Below, one piece after another: positions 15,861 to 24,551 of a stretch of DNA of 33,987 bases. The stretch is from DASUBV01 sp035763085 (lineage in GTDB: Bacteria > Actinomycetota > Actinomycetes > Streptosporangiales > Streptosporangiaceae). The notes below the pieces were generated by a model that was not told the origin of the DNA, made no database searches, and was given only the letters and a program-made list of their open reading frames with translations. Within the stretch, counting starts at the first letter, position 1; each line of letters starts with the position of its first letter. Location of the stretch: contig DASUBV010000145.1 of assembly GCA_035763085.1 (NCBI GenBank), forward strand, positions 1 to 33,987, read 5' to 3'. The position numbers and the translations under genes are program-made.

Positions 15861-15909
15861 CCAGGGGGTCCGGGGGCGGGACGCCTCCGGTCTGGGGGTT
15901 CCAGGGGGT
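15861..15909 (+). repeat. G-rich repeat segment between lipoprotein genes
   Basis: CCAGGGGGT occurs exactly at 15861-15869 and 15901-15909. Between them CCGGGGGCG (15870-15878) pairs with CGCCTCCGG (15882-15890) around a 3-nt loop. The pattern resembles GC-rich dispersed intergenic repeats seen in actinomycetes. No gene is visible from 15767 to 16052. Confidence 0.5.
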
Positions 15910-16052
15910 GATCCCGCGGGGCTGGCACGGGCCAGCACTCCATCCGGCGCATGGCGGTTCCCGGGCACACGCGTCAGCGCCCGGTAAACGGATTGCCACG
16001 GACTGCGGGCCGGCGGGCGCGGCGGCCCGGCGCTGCCCCTAGGATTTCACTC

Positions 16053-16412
16053 GTGCCCGGAACTCCTGTGCTGACGCGGCTGGCGGCTCTCGTCGTGGCG
16101 GCGGGCGCCGTGGCGGCGCTGGCGGGCTGCGGGCAGATTGACGCGGCGCTCGGCAAGCAGTGGGCGGTCGTCGACTTCAGGCCCGACACCACAGTGGCCA
16201 CCCTGACCCAGGTCCGCCAGGCCTGCGCGCACGTGCCCAACGTGCGCCCGATGGGCCGGGCTCAGGTGCACAGCGGCCTGGACGTGACCTACTCGGTCCG
16301 CTACGAGACCAGCCACGCCAGCGAGGCCAACCTGGCGGCGCTGCAGAAGTGCCTGCTGGGCTTCTCGGCCGTGTCCGGAGTCTCCTTCGAGGACATCAGC
16401 GACCAGGGCTGA
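16053..16412 (+). CDS. Small lipoprotein, paralogue B
   Basis: A 119-residue lipoprotein with leader RLAALVVAAGAVAALAGC (lipobox LAGC) and the same mature architecture as the gene at 15407. Shared positions include LG-QW--V-F, L---R-AC-H-PNV, VRY-T--ASEAN-A-LQ-CL--FSAV-G and a closing -ED-SD. Both cysteines are conserved. The frame is open upstream, but GTG 16053 is the sensible start because it puts the leader at the N-terminus and follows TAGGAT (16040-16045) by 7 nt, the same leaderless layout as its paralogue. Function unknown; likely membrane-anchored outside the cell. Confidence 0.8.
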   Translation: MPGTPVLTRLAALVVAAGAVAALAGCGQIDAALGKQWAVVDFRPDTTVATLTQVRQACAHVPNVRPMGRAQVHSGLDVTYSVRYETSHASEANLAALQKCLLGFSAVSGVSFEDISDQG

Positions 16413-16413
16413 G

Positions 16414-16427
16414 GCCCGCTCGCGGGC
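16414..16427 (+). terminator. Hairpin after lipoprotein B
   Basis: GCCCGC-TC-GCGGGC forms a tight hairpin directly after the stop codon and is followed by TTC. It is probably the terminator. Confidence 0.5.
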
Positions 16428-16430
16428 TTC

Positions 16431-16450
16431 CCGCATAGCCCCGCATAGCC
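16431..16450 (+). repeat. Perfect 10-bp tandem repeat
   Basis: CCGCATAGCC is present twice head to tail, downstream of the lipoprotein B hairpin. No role can be assigned. Confidence 0.7.
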
Positions 16451-16596
16451 CTCCGGACTGCCCTCGGACGCTCCGCCCCGCGTCGTGCCACCCGCCGGAT
16501 CTCACCCTGCCGGAGGGTTTGCGTCCCGGGAGCAGCCGGGAAACCTGGCCTGGTACGCAGGTCAGGACCGGCGTGAGCCCGGCGCGCCGGCAAACC

Positions 16597-16626
16597 TTGG
16601 ATTTCCTATCGGGATTGTGCTATAAC
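16597..16626 (+). promoter_or_regulatory. Promoter of the SsuABC-like operon with operator-like box
   Basis: TTGGAT (16597-16602) and TATAAC (16621-16626) are 18 nt apart, the best sigma-70-like promoter in the window and locally AT-rich. The spacer contains ATTTCCTATCGGGATT (16601-16616), an imperfect palindrome reminiscent of sites bound by Rrf2-family sulfur regulators; that link is inference. GATTG (16613-16617) recurs inverted as CAATC at 16644-16648. Confidence 0.6.
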
Positions 16627-16662
16627 TCTCATGCCTACTTAGTCAATCGGAAAAGGTGGACC

Positions 16663-17730
16663 ATGAGACGTGCACTGAGCGTGGCTGCCGCCGCCGCTGC
16701 CGTCGCAACTCTCGCAGCTGCCTGCGGCTCGTCCGGATCGTCGTCCTCTGGCTCCGGCTCGACGGGGTCGGTCAGCTCCAGCAAGAAGGTCGTCCTGCGG
16801 CTGGGCTTCCTGGAGAACATCACCCACGCCACCGCCCTGGTCGGCATCAAGCAGGGGTACTTCACCAAGGACCTGGGCAACGGCGTGCAGCTCAAGCTGC
16901 AGCCGTTCAGCACCGGCACCCAGGAGGCCACCGCGCTGCTGGCGGGCCAGCTGGACGCCGCCTATGTCGGCCCGAACCCGGCCATCAAGGCCTGGCAGAC
17001 CTCCGACGGCAAGCTCATCAAGGTCATCGCGGGGGCGGCCGCCGGCGGCGCCGACCTCGTGGTCAAGAAGGGCATCACCTCGGCCAGCCAGCTGCGGGGC
17101 CAGAAGCTGGCCACCCCGTCGCTGGGCAACACCCAGGACGTGGCGCTGCGCTACTGGCTGAAGCAGCACGGCCTGACCGCCACCCCCACCGGCGGCGGTG
17201 ACGTGCCCGTCACGCCGATCACGCCCAACTCCAACGCCGTGCTCGCCTTCCAGTCGGGCAGCATCGCCGGCGGCTGGGAGCCGCAGCCCTATGCCGCCGA
17301 GATGGTCGCGGCCGGCGGTCACGTCCTGGTGAACGAGGCCAGCCTGTGGCCGCAGGGCCAGTTCGTCACCACCGAGCTGGTCGCCACCCAGTCGTACATG
17401 GCGGCCCACCCGACCGTGATCAGCAGCCTGCTCAAGGGCCAGATCGAGGCCAACAAGTTCATCAACAGCAACACCGAGGCCGCGCAGACCGCCGCGAACT
17501 CCGAGCTGCAGGCGATCAGCGGCAAGAGCCTGAAGCCGGGCATCCTGGCCACCTCGTTCAAGGAGGTGCACTTCACCAATAACCCGGTCGCGTCGTCGCT
17601 GATCACCGACGCGCAGCACGCGGTGCAGATCGGGCTGCTCACGCCGGTGAAGAACCTGACCGGGATCTACGATCTCGGGCCGCTCAACAAGCAGCTGGCC
17701 GCCGCGGGCCAGCCTGCGGTGGAAAAGTGA
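16663..17730 (+). CDS. ABC transporter substrate-binding lipoprotein (NitT/TauT, SsuA-like)
   Basis: A 355-residue extracellular binding protein. It has a lipoprotein leader ending LAAAC (Cys about 24) and a Ser/Gly-rich tether (GSSGSSSSGSGSTG). The binding fold shows LRLGFLENITHATALVGIKQGYF, LLAGQLDAAYVGPNPAI and LRGQKLATPSLGNTQDVALRYWL, characteristic of aliphatic sulfonate, taurine or nitrate binding proteins. The exact ligand is not decided by sequence. ATG 16663 is chosen because AAAAGGTGG precedes it and the leader begins there; in-frame sequence upstream covers the promoter. It is followed by the ATPase gene with a 4-nt GTGA overlap and then the permease, completing an importer operon. 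Confidence 0.9.
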   Translation: MRRALSVAAAAAAVATLAAACGSSGSSSSGSGSTGSVSSSKKVVLRLGFLENITHATALVGIKQGYFTKDLGNGVQLKLQPFSTGTQEATALLAGQLDAAYVGPNPAIKAWQTSDGKLIKVIAGAAAGGADLVVKKGITSASQLRGQKLATPSLGNTQDVALRYWLKQHGLTATPTGGGDVPVTPITPNSNAVLAFQSGSIAGGWEPQPYAAEMVAAGGHVLVNEASLWPQGQFVTTELVATQSYMAAHPTVISSLLKGQIEANKFINSNTEAAQTAANSELQAISGKSLKPGILATSFKEVHFTNNPVASSLITDAQHAVQIGLLTPVKNLTGIYDLGPLNKQLAAAGQPAVEK

Positions 17731-18563
17731 GCATCACCAACCGCCAGGCTCCGCCCCCGGGACCCGTCCCGGGGGCGTCAGCCATCTCCGGGAATGGCGG
17801 CGGAGACACCGGCCAGCAGGCCGCGGCCGTGCGGCTGACCGACGTGACCAAGATCTACGGGTCGGGCGGCAGCGCCGTCCAGGCCCTGGACAAGGTCTCC
17901 CTCAGCGTGGCCGACGGCGAGTTCGTGTGCCTGATCGGGGCCTCGGGCTGCGGTAAGTCCACCCTGCTCAGCCTGGTCGCCGGGCTGGACACGGTGACCA
18001 GCGGCGAGGTGGCCACCGGCGGCCGCCGGGTGTCGCTGATGTTCCAGGAGCCGGCCCTGCTGCCGTGGCTGACCGCCGGCCGCAACGTCGAGCTGGCGCT
18101 GCGGGCCAGGGGCGTGCCCAGGGACGAGCGCCGCACCCGGACCCTGGAGCTGCTGGACACTGTCCGGCTGACCGGGTTCGGCGGCAAGCGGCCGCACGAG
18201 CTGTCGGGCGGCATGCGGCAGCGGGTCGCCATGGCCCGCGCGCTGGCCCAGGATGCCGACGTGCTGCTGATGGACGAGCCGTTCGGCGCCCTCGACGCGA
18301 TGACCCGCGACCTGCTGCACGACGAGCTGGAGCGGATCTGCGCCGAGCGGACGCTGACGGTCCTGTTCGTCACCCACAACGTCCGCGAGGCCGCCCGGCT
18401 GGGCGACCGGGTGATCGTGCTGTCCAGCCGCCCCGGCCGGGTCATCGGGGAGTACTCGCTGCCCCGCATGGGCCCGCGCCGCATCGACTCATCGGAGGTC
18501 AGCGAGGTCGCGGCCAAGCTCACCGACATCCTGCGTGAGGAGATGGGACGCCATGGCCACTGA
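17727..18563 (+). CDS. ABC transporter ATP-binding protein (SsuB/TauB-like)
   Basis: A 278-residue importer ATPase. Walker A is GASGCGKSTLL, the Q-loop region is SLMFQEPALLPWLTAGRN, the signature is LSGGMRQRVAMARAL, and Walker B is DVLLMDEPFGALDAMTRDLL, with H-loop FVTHNVREAARL. The FGALDAMTR form is typical of nitrate/sulfonate/taurine importers. It starts at GTG 17727, overlapping the binding-protein stop, and its last ten bases overlap the permease start, so all three proteins are produced together. The first 30 residues are a low-complexity extension (PPPGPVPGASAISGNGGG) not needed for the fold. It acts on the cytoplasmic face, driving import by the partner permease. Confidence 0.92.
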   Translation: MSITNRQAPPPGPVPGASAISGNGGGDTGQQAAAVRLTDVTKIYGSGGSAVQALDKVSLSVADGEFVCLIGASGCGKSTLLSLVAGLDTVTSGEVATGGRRVSLMFQEPALLPWLTAGRNVELALRARGVPRDERRTRTLELLDTVRLTGFGGKRPHELSGGMRQRVAMARALAQDADVLLMDEPFGALDAMTRDLLHDELERICAERTLTVLFVTHNVREAARLGDRVIVLSSRPGRVIGEYSLPRMGPRRIDSSEVSEVAAKLTDILREEMGRHGH

Positions 18564-19407
18564 TCAGGCCCTGCACGGGCTGGACAGCCTGGAGCTGGCG
18601 CCCGCCCGGTCTCGCGACCCCGGCCAGCTGGCCCGCCGGGCGTGGGCCGCGGTGTGGCCCAAGCTGCTGGCCATCGCGCTGGTGCTGGCCATCTGGGAGC
18701 TCATCGCGGCGACCGGGTGGAAGCACTACGTGCTGAAGGGCCCGGGGCCGGTATTCGCCAACCTGTGGGACCAGGCGGTGCACGGCAACCTGTGGAGCGT
18801 CATCGGCGCAACCCTGCAGAGCGCCGTGGCCGGCTACGCGCTGGCGCTGCTGATCGGCACCACCGTGGGCCTGCTGGTGGCCCGGATCCCGCCGCTGCGC
18901 GCGGCCGTCGGGTCGATCATCACCGGGCTGCAGACCATGCCGTCGATCGCCTGGGTCCCGTTCGCGATCATCTTGTTCGGCCAGAACCCGGCGGCCATCT
19001 TGTTCGTGGTGGTCCTGGGCGCCGCGCCGTCGATCGCCAACGGGCTGATCTCCGGCGTGGACTACACCCCGCCGCTGCTGCTGCGGGCCGGGCGGACGAT
19101 GGGGCTGCGCGGCCTCGCGCTGTACCGGTTCCTGATCCTGCCCGCGTCGCTGCCGGCCTACGTGGCCGGGATGAAGCAGGGCTGGGCGTTCGCCTGGCGC
19201 AGCCTGATGGCCGGCGAGCTGGTCGTCTCGATCATCGGCCAGTTCTCCATCGGCCAGCAGCTGGACGTGTACCAGCAGAACCTGGACTTCGCCGGGGCCA
19301 CGGCCACGATCATCGTGATCCTGGTCATCGGGATCGTGGTGGACACCATCTTCACCAAGATCGACCGGACCATCCGGCGGCGCCGCGGGGTGCTGGAAGA
19401 GGTCTAG
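18553..19407 (+). CDS. ABC transporter permease (SsuC/TauC-like)
   Basis: A 284-residue inner-membrane permease of the BPD-type. Hydrophobic segments include LLAIALVLAIWELIA, VAGYALALLIGTTVGLLVA, PFAIILFGQNPAAILFVVV and TIIVILVIGIVVDTIF. The ATPase-docking EAA-type loop is AGRTMGLRGLALYRFLILPASLP. ATG 18553 is preferred over an upstream GTG at 18535 because GAGGAGATGGGA precedes it. The start lies within the 3' end of the ATPase gene. Its stop TAG shares the bases CTAG with the stop of the convergent fdhD gene. Substrate is probably an organosulfur or similar anion. Confidence 0.92.
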   Translation: MATDQALHGLDSLELAPARSRDPGQLARRAWAAVWPKLLAIALVLAIWELIAATGWKHYVLKGPGPVFANLWDQAVHGNLWSVIGATLQSAVAGYALALLIGTTVGLLVARIPPLRAAVGSIITGLQTMPSIAWVPFAIILFGQNPAAILFVVVLGAAPSIANGLISGVDYTPPLLLRAGRTMGLRGLALYRFLILPASLPAYVAGMKQGWAFAWRSLMAGELVVSIIGQFSIGQQLDVYQQNLDFAGATATIIVILVIGIVVDTIFTKIDRTIRRRRGVLEEV

Positions 19408-20408
19408 GGAACGCCAGGCGCCGCTTCCGGAGCGGGCACAAGGGAGCTGCCCGGGTCGCTGCCGTGGTTCCGCCGCCCGGCGTGAGCTAGGTCCTGGTCG
19501 CTGCGGCGGGCCGGGTCGGGGTGACCCTCGTGGCCCTCGACCCGGTCGCTGCCGGCGTACACGTTCATCGACCCGCCGCGAAGGAAGCCGACCAGCGTCA
19601 GGCCCGACTCGGCGGCCAGGTCGGCGGCCAGCGACGACGGCGCCGACACCGCGGCCAGCACCGGGATCCCGGCCAGCACGGCCTTCTGCACCAGCTCGAA
19701 CGAGGCCCGGCCGCTGACCAGCAGGATGCACCCCGACAGCGGCAGCCGCCCGGACCGCAGCGCCCAGCCGACGATCTTGTCCACGGCGTTGTGCCGGCCG
19801 ACGTCCTCGCGCACCGCCAGCAGCTCGCCAGCGGCGGTGAACAGCCCGGCGGCGTGCAGCCCGCCGGTGGCGGCGAAGACGCGCTGCGCCGCCCGCAGCG
19901 CGCCGGGCAGCCCGGCGAGCACGGCGGGCGGCACGCGGACGGAGTCGGCGGACAGGTCCCACTGCGTCGCCACGGCCAGCTCGGCGATGCTCGTCTTACC
20001 GCACACGCCGCAGGCGCTGCTGGTCAGGAAGGCACGGCGCTGCTCGGGCGCCACCGCCAGGCCGGGCCGCAGCGTGACATCGGCGATATTGCCAGCGCCC
20101 TCGTGCGGCGCGGCGGACCCGGAGGTCCCGTTACTGCCGGAATGTCCGCACCGCTCGCCGGTGCAGATCACGATCTGCGTGATGTCGCCGGGCGCGCGGA
20201 CGATGCCCTCGCTGATCAGGAAGCCGGCGGCCAGGTCGATGTCATCGCCGGGAGTGCGCATGGTCATCGCCAGCGCCTGGCCGTTGACCCGGATGCCCAG
20301 CGGCTCCTCGGTGGCGAGCAGGTCAGCGCGCTCGGCGGCGGCCGGCTCGCGCTGGCTTCCGGGCACGGTGATCCGCAGTACCCGCCGTCGCGCTGTCCGG
20401 CTTGCCAT
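19404..20408 (-). CDS. fdhD: Formate dehydrogenase accessory sulfurtransferase FdhD
   Basis: A 334-residue protein that transfers sulfur to the molybdenum cofactor of formate dehydrogenase, needed for activity. The catalytic cysteine pair is in FLTSSACGVCGKTSIAEL. Other family marks are GDDIDLAAGFLISEGIV, EDVGRHNAVDKIVGWALRSGRLPL and LLVSGRASFELVQKAVLAGIPVLAAVSAPSSLA. About 50 extra residues at the C-terminus (after SMNVYAG) are low-complexity and charged, unlike the conserved core. ATG 20408 has GGGAGG just upstream. It is divergent from fdhA, from which it is separated by 77 nt, fitting its role. Its stop overlaps the permease stop on the other strand. Confidence 0.94.
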   Translation of the reverse strand: MASRTARRRVLRITVPGSQREPAAAERADLLATEEPLGIRVNGQALAMTMRTPGDDIDLAAGFLISEGIVRAPGDITQIVICTGERCGHSGSNGTSGSAAPHEGAGNIADVTLRPGLAVAPEQRRAFLTSSACGVCGKTSIAELAVATQWDLSADSVRVPPAVLAGLPGALRAAQRVFAATGGLHAAGLFTAAGELLAVREDVGRHNAVDKIVGWALRSGRLPLSGCILLVSGRASFELVQKAVLAGIPVLAAVSAPSSLAADLAAESGLTLVGFLRGGSMNVYAGSDRVEGHEGHPDPARRSDQDLAHAGRRNHGSDPGSSLVPAPEAAPGVP

Positions 20409-20485
20409 GCCCGCCTCCCGGTCACTGCCCGCGCTGTGCGGGCCCCGCCTTGCCCTTCTGAGGCTACGTCCGATTTGATGGGTCG

Positions 20486-23400
20486 GTGGGCAGTGACCGG
20501 CGCGGTACGCCGCGCGAGCTGATCGCGAGCTGGCCCGCCCTCCGGCAGCTGACCGGACGGGACCGGCTGGGCCGGGGACTGGCCGTGCGCTCGGCGGAGA
20601 CCGAGGCGGCCAGGCCGCGTACCGAGGATGCCGACCGGGTCGTGCCGTCAGTCTGCCCGTACTGCGCGGTCGGCTGCGGCCAGCAGGTGTTCGTGCGCAA
20701 CATCGGCGGCCGCGACACCGTCACCCAGATCGAGGGCGACCCGGACTCACCGGTATCCCGCGGCCGGCTGTGCCCCAAGGGCGCGGCCAGCAAGCAGCTG
20801 GTGACCCACTCCGGGCGCCAGGACACCGTCTTGTACCGGCGGCCCTACGGGACCAGCTGGGAGCCGCTGAGCCTCAGCCAGGCCATGGACATGATCGCCG
20901 ACCGGGTGCTGGCCACCCGCAAGCGGACCTGGCAGGAAAGCCACCAGGGCAAGCGGGTCGCCCGCACGCTCGGCTTCGCCAGCCTGGGCGGGGCGACGCT
21001 GGACAACGAGGAGAACTACCTCATCAAGAAGCTCTGGAGCGCGCTGGGCGCGATCCAGATCGAGAACCAGGCGCGGATATGACACTCCGCCACCGTTCCC
21101 GGTCTGGGAACGAGCTTCGGCCGCGGCGGGGCCACCACCTTCCCGCGTGACCTGATCAACTCCGACGCCATCGTCATCTGCGGCTCGAACATGGCCGAGT
21201 GCCACCCGGTCGCGTTCCAGTGGGTGGTGGAGGCGAAAAAGCGCGGCGCCACCGTCCTGCACGTGGACCCGCGGTTCACCCGCACCAGCGCGCTGGCCAG
21301 CCGGCACGTGCCGACCCGCGCGGGCGGCGACATCGTGTTCCTGGGCGCGCTGATCAATTACGTGCTGTCGGGCGGGCATGAGTTCCGCGAGTACGTCACC
21401 GCCTACACCAACGCGGCCGACATCCTGCCCGAGGACTTCACCGACGCTGAGGACGGCAGCGGGCTGTTCTCCGGCTATGACCCGAAGACGGCGACCTACG
21501 ACAACGCGACCTGGCAGCCGACCGGCGAGCGCGATCCGACGCTGAGCCACCCGCGGTGCGTGTTCCAGGTGCTGAAGCGGCACTTCGCGCGGTACACCCC
21601 GGAACTGGTCGAGCAGGTGTGCGGGATCGAGCCCGCGGAGTTCGGCCAGGTCGCGCGGACCCTGGTTGCCGCCAGCGGCCGGGACAAGACCACCTGCTGG
21701 GTATACGCGGTGGGCTGGACCCAGCACAGCACCGGCGTGCAGCACATCCGGACGGCCTCGATCCTGCAGATGCTGCTGGGCAACATGGGCCGGCCCGGCG
21801 GCGGCATCCTGGCGCTGCGCGGGCACGCCAACATCCAGGGCGCCACCGACGTGCCCACGCTGTTCCACCTGCTGGGCGGCTACCTGCCGATGCCCGGCCC
21901 CGGCGAGGAGCTGACGGAGTACCTGGCCCGGATGCCGGACACCGGGTACTGGGGCAACAAGCGCGCCTACCTGGTCAGCATGCTGAAGGCCTGGTTCGGC
22001 GCGGCCGCGACGCCGGCCAACGACTTCTGCTTCGGCCACCTGCCGCGGGTCAGCGGGGACCACGGCACCTACCGGACCACCCTCGACATGATCGACAAGA
22101 AGGTCGAGGGCTACTTCCTGCTGGGCGAGAACCCGGCGGTCGGCTCGGCGGGCGGCCGGCTGCAGCGCCTCGCGCTGGCCAGCCTGAAGTGGCTGGTGGT
22201 CAAGGACCTCACCCTTATCGAGAGCGCCACGTTCTGGAAGGACGGCCCGGAGATCGCCTCCGGCGAGCTGGTCACCGGGCAGATCGGCACCGAGGTGTTC
22301 TTCCTGCCGGCCGCGGCGCACGTGGAGAAGGACGGCAGCTTCACCAACACCCAGCGGCTGCTGCAGTGGCACGCCAAGGCGCTGGACCCGCCCGGCGACG
22401 CGCGCAGCGACCTGTCGTTCATCTACCACCTGGGCCGCGCGATCCGCGCCAGGCTGGCCGGCTCGCCGGACCCGGCCGACCGGCCGGTGCTGGACCTGAC
22501 CTGGGATTACCCGGTGCAGGGCGAGAATGAGGACCCGTCGGCGGAGGCGGTCCTGGCCGAGCTGAACGGCTACGCCGCCGACGGCAGCCCGGTGGCCAGC
22601 TTCGCGCAGCTGGCCGACGACGGGTCGACCTCATGCGGCAGCTGGATCCACGCCGGATGCTTCGCCGGCGGGGTGAACCAGACCGCCCGGCGGATGCCGT
22701 GGACGGTCCAGTCCTGGGTGGCGCCGGAGTGGGGCTGGGCGTGGCCGGCCAACCGGCGGATCCTGTACAACCGGGCGTCGGCCGACCCGCAGGGCCGGCC
22801 GTGGAGCACGGCCAAGGCCTACGTGTGGTGGGACACCGAAGCCGGCGAGTGGACCGGGCACGACGTGCCCGACTTCGAGAAGACCAAGCCGCCGGACTAC
22901 GTGCCGCCGGCCGGGGCCAGGGCGCAGGCGGCGCTGGGCGGGGCCGACCCGTTCGTCTTGCAGGCCGACGGCAAGGCGGCGCTGTTCGTGCCCCGCGGGC
23001 TGGCTGACGGGCCGCTGCCGGCGCACTTCGAGGCGGCCGAGTCGCCGCTGCGCAACCGGGTCTACCGGCAGGACATCAGCCCGGTAGCCATCCTGTACCG
23101 GGACCGCGGGCCGACGCGGGCGCAGGTGGCCGGGCATGCGGCGGTCTTCCCGTACGTGGTGACCACCTACCGGCTGACCGAGCACCACACGGCGGGCGCG
23201 ATGAGCCGGACCCTGGGCCGGCTGGCCGAGCTGCAGCCCGAGCTGTTCTGCGAGGTATCGCCGGGACTGGCGGCGCAGCGCGGCCTGGAGCACGGCGGCT
23301 GGGCCACGATCGTCACGGCCCGCGCGGCGATCGAGGCCCGGGTGCTGGTGACCCGGCGGCTGCGGCCGCTGCGCATCCCCGGCGAGGGCGTGATCCACCA

Positions 23401-23692
23401 GGTCGGCCTGCCCTATCACTGGGGGAGCGAGGGCCTGGTGACCGGCGACTCGGTCAACGACCTGCTGCCGCTGGTGCTGGACCCGAACGTGTTCATCCAG
23501 GAGAGCAAGGCCGCCACCTGCGACATCCGGCCGGGCCGGCGGCCGCGCGGGAGGGCCCGGCAGGAGCTGGTGGCGCGCTACCGTCGCGAGGCAGGCCTCG
23601 AGGAGGAGGGTGCCGCGCCGGATGCGGCCGCCGAGCCCGACCCCGCCGCCGGGCCGGCCGCGCCAGGAGGAACCGAGCATCATGACCAGTAA
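20486..23692 (+). CDS. fdhA: Formate dehydrogenase catalytic subunit, selenocysteine-containing (UGA read-through)
   Basis: A 1068-residue molybdopterin oxidoreductase oxidising formate to CO2. The N-terminal [4Fe-4S] site uses C57, C60, C64 (SVCPYCAVGCGQQV) and C96 (GRLCPKGA). A TGA at codon 199 (21080-21082) interrupts the frame, but both sides are the same frame and homologous: NQARI-U-HSATVPGLGTSFGRGGATTF matches the formate dehydrogenase active site, where the Mo ligand is Sec. A SECIS hairpin follows. Later motifs include GSNMAECHPVAFQW, GNMGRPGGGILALRGHANIQGATD and VTTYRLTEHHTAG. No twin-arginine leader is present, so it is probably cytoplasm-facing. GTG 20486 is the only plausible start; TTTGAT 6 nt upstream with TTGCCC 18 nt before it suggests a leaderless transcript. 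It overlaps fdhB by 11 nt. Confidence 0.95.
21080..21112 (+). promoter_or_regulatory. Selenocysteine UGA codon and SECIS hairpin in fdhA
   Basis: After TGA (21080-21082), CGTTCCC (21094-21100) pairs perfectly with GGGAACG (21106-21112), presenting the five-base loop GGTCT (21101-21105). Counting the T of TGA as 1, the loop occupies 22-26. As I recall it, the E. coli fdhF SECIS has GGUCU at the same register, with its G23 and U24 contacted by SelB. This directs SelB-dependent Sec insertion. Confidence 0.93.
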
Positions 23693-24551
23693 CCGGCTGT
23701 CCGGGCCGCTGCACGATGTCGCGGGTGACGCGGGCTACGAGGCCGAGCACCCGCCGCGGGCCGGGTTCTTCACCGACACCAGCGTGTGCATCGGCTGCAA
23801 GGCCTGCGAGGTGGCATGCAAGGAGTGGAACGGCCTGCCCGACCCGCAGCCGGGTGACCTGCTGCTGAGCGGCATGTCGTACGACAATACCGGCGCGCTG
23901 GGCGCGAACTCCTGGCGGCACGTGGCGTTCATCGAGCAGGAGCGGCCGGTGCTGGAGGCGGCTGGCGACGGCGACGAGGATGGCGGGACGCGCTGGCTGA
24001 TGGCCTCGGATGTGTGCAAGCACTGCACGCACGCGGCCTGCCTGGACGTCTGCCCGACCGGGGCGCTGGTGCGCACCGAGTTCGCCACCGTGATCGTCCA
24101 GCACGACATCTGCAACGGCTGCGCCTACTGCGTGTCGGCCTGCCCGTTCGGGGTCATCGACCGGCGCGAGGACGACGGCCGGGCCTGGAAGTGCACCATG
24201 TGCTACGACCGGCTGCGCGGCGGGCTGGAGCCGGCCTGCGCCACCGCGTGCCCGACCGACTCCATCCAGTTCGGCCCGCTCGATGAGCTGCGGGCAATCG
24301 CGCAGACCCGGCTGGATGACCTGCACGAGGCCGGGGTGAGCGAGGCCCGGCTGTACGGTGCCGACCCGGAGGACGGGATCGGCGGGGCCGGGGCGTTCTT
24401 CCTGCTGCTGGACGAGCCGGAGGTCTACGGGCTGCCGCCCGACCCGGTGGTGACCACCAGGGACATGCCGTCGATGTGGCGGCGGGCCGGGGTGGCGGCC
24501 GCGATGCTGGCCGCCGGGGTGGCCGTGGCGTTCGCCGGGCGGCGGCCATGA
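23682..24551 (+). CDS. fdhB: Formate dehydrogenase iron-sulfur subunit
   Basis: A 289-residue electron-transfer subunit with four ferredoxin-type cysteine clusters: CIGCKACEVAC (from residue 36), CKHCTHAACLDVCPTG, CNGCAYCVSACPFG and CTMCYDRL...CATACPTD. Together they bind four [4Fe-4S] centres that carry electrons from FdhA to the membrane subunit. The C-terminus has one hydrophobic helix (AGVAAAMLAAGVAVAFAG) that would anchor it to the membrane. ATG 23682 is chosen because AGGAGG lies just upstream; the in-frame sequence before it is the Pro-rich end of fdhA in another frame. It overlaps the fdhA 3' end by 11 nt, so they are coupled. Confidence 0.93.
   Translation: MTSNRLSGPLHDVAGDAGYEAEHPPRAGFFTDTSVCIGCKACEVACKEWNGLPDPQPGDLLLSGMSYDNTGALGANSWRHVAFIEQERPVLEAAGDGDEDGGTRWLMASDVCKHCTHAACLDVCPTGALVRTEFATVIVQHDICNGCAYCVSACPFGVIDRREDDGRAWKCTMCYDRLRGGLEPACATACPTDSIQFGPLDELRAIAQTRLDDLHEAGVSEARLYGADPEDGIGGAGAFFLLLDEPEVYGLPPDPVVTTRDMPSMWRRAGVAAAMLAAGVAVAFAGRRP

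Noticed and set aside
16520..16560. Cobalamin riboswitch suspected from AGCCGGGAAACCTGGCC, similar to a B12 box
   Set aside because: The other conserved parts of that riboswitch are absent, and the segment lies upstream of the best promoter.
20486..21082. A separate 198-codon gene ending at the TGA at 21080 and a second gene starting at 21191
   Set aside because: Both are in the same frame, the intervening codons encode conserved active-site sequence and a SECIS follows the TGA, so they are one selenoprotein gene.
20747..22429. 560-codon minus-strand frame opposite fdhA
   Set aside because: Antisense shadow of high-GC coding sequence; no recognisable domain.
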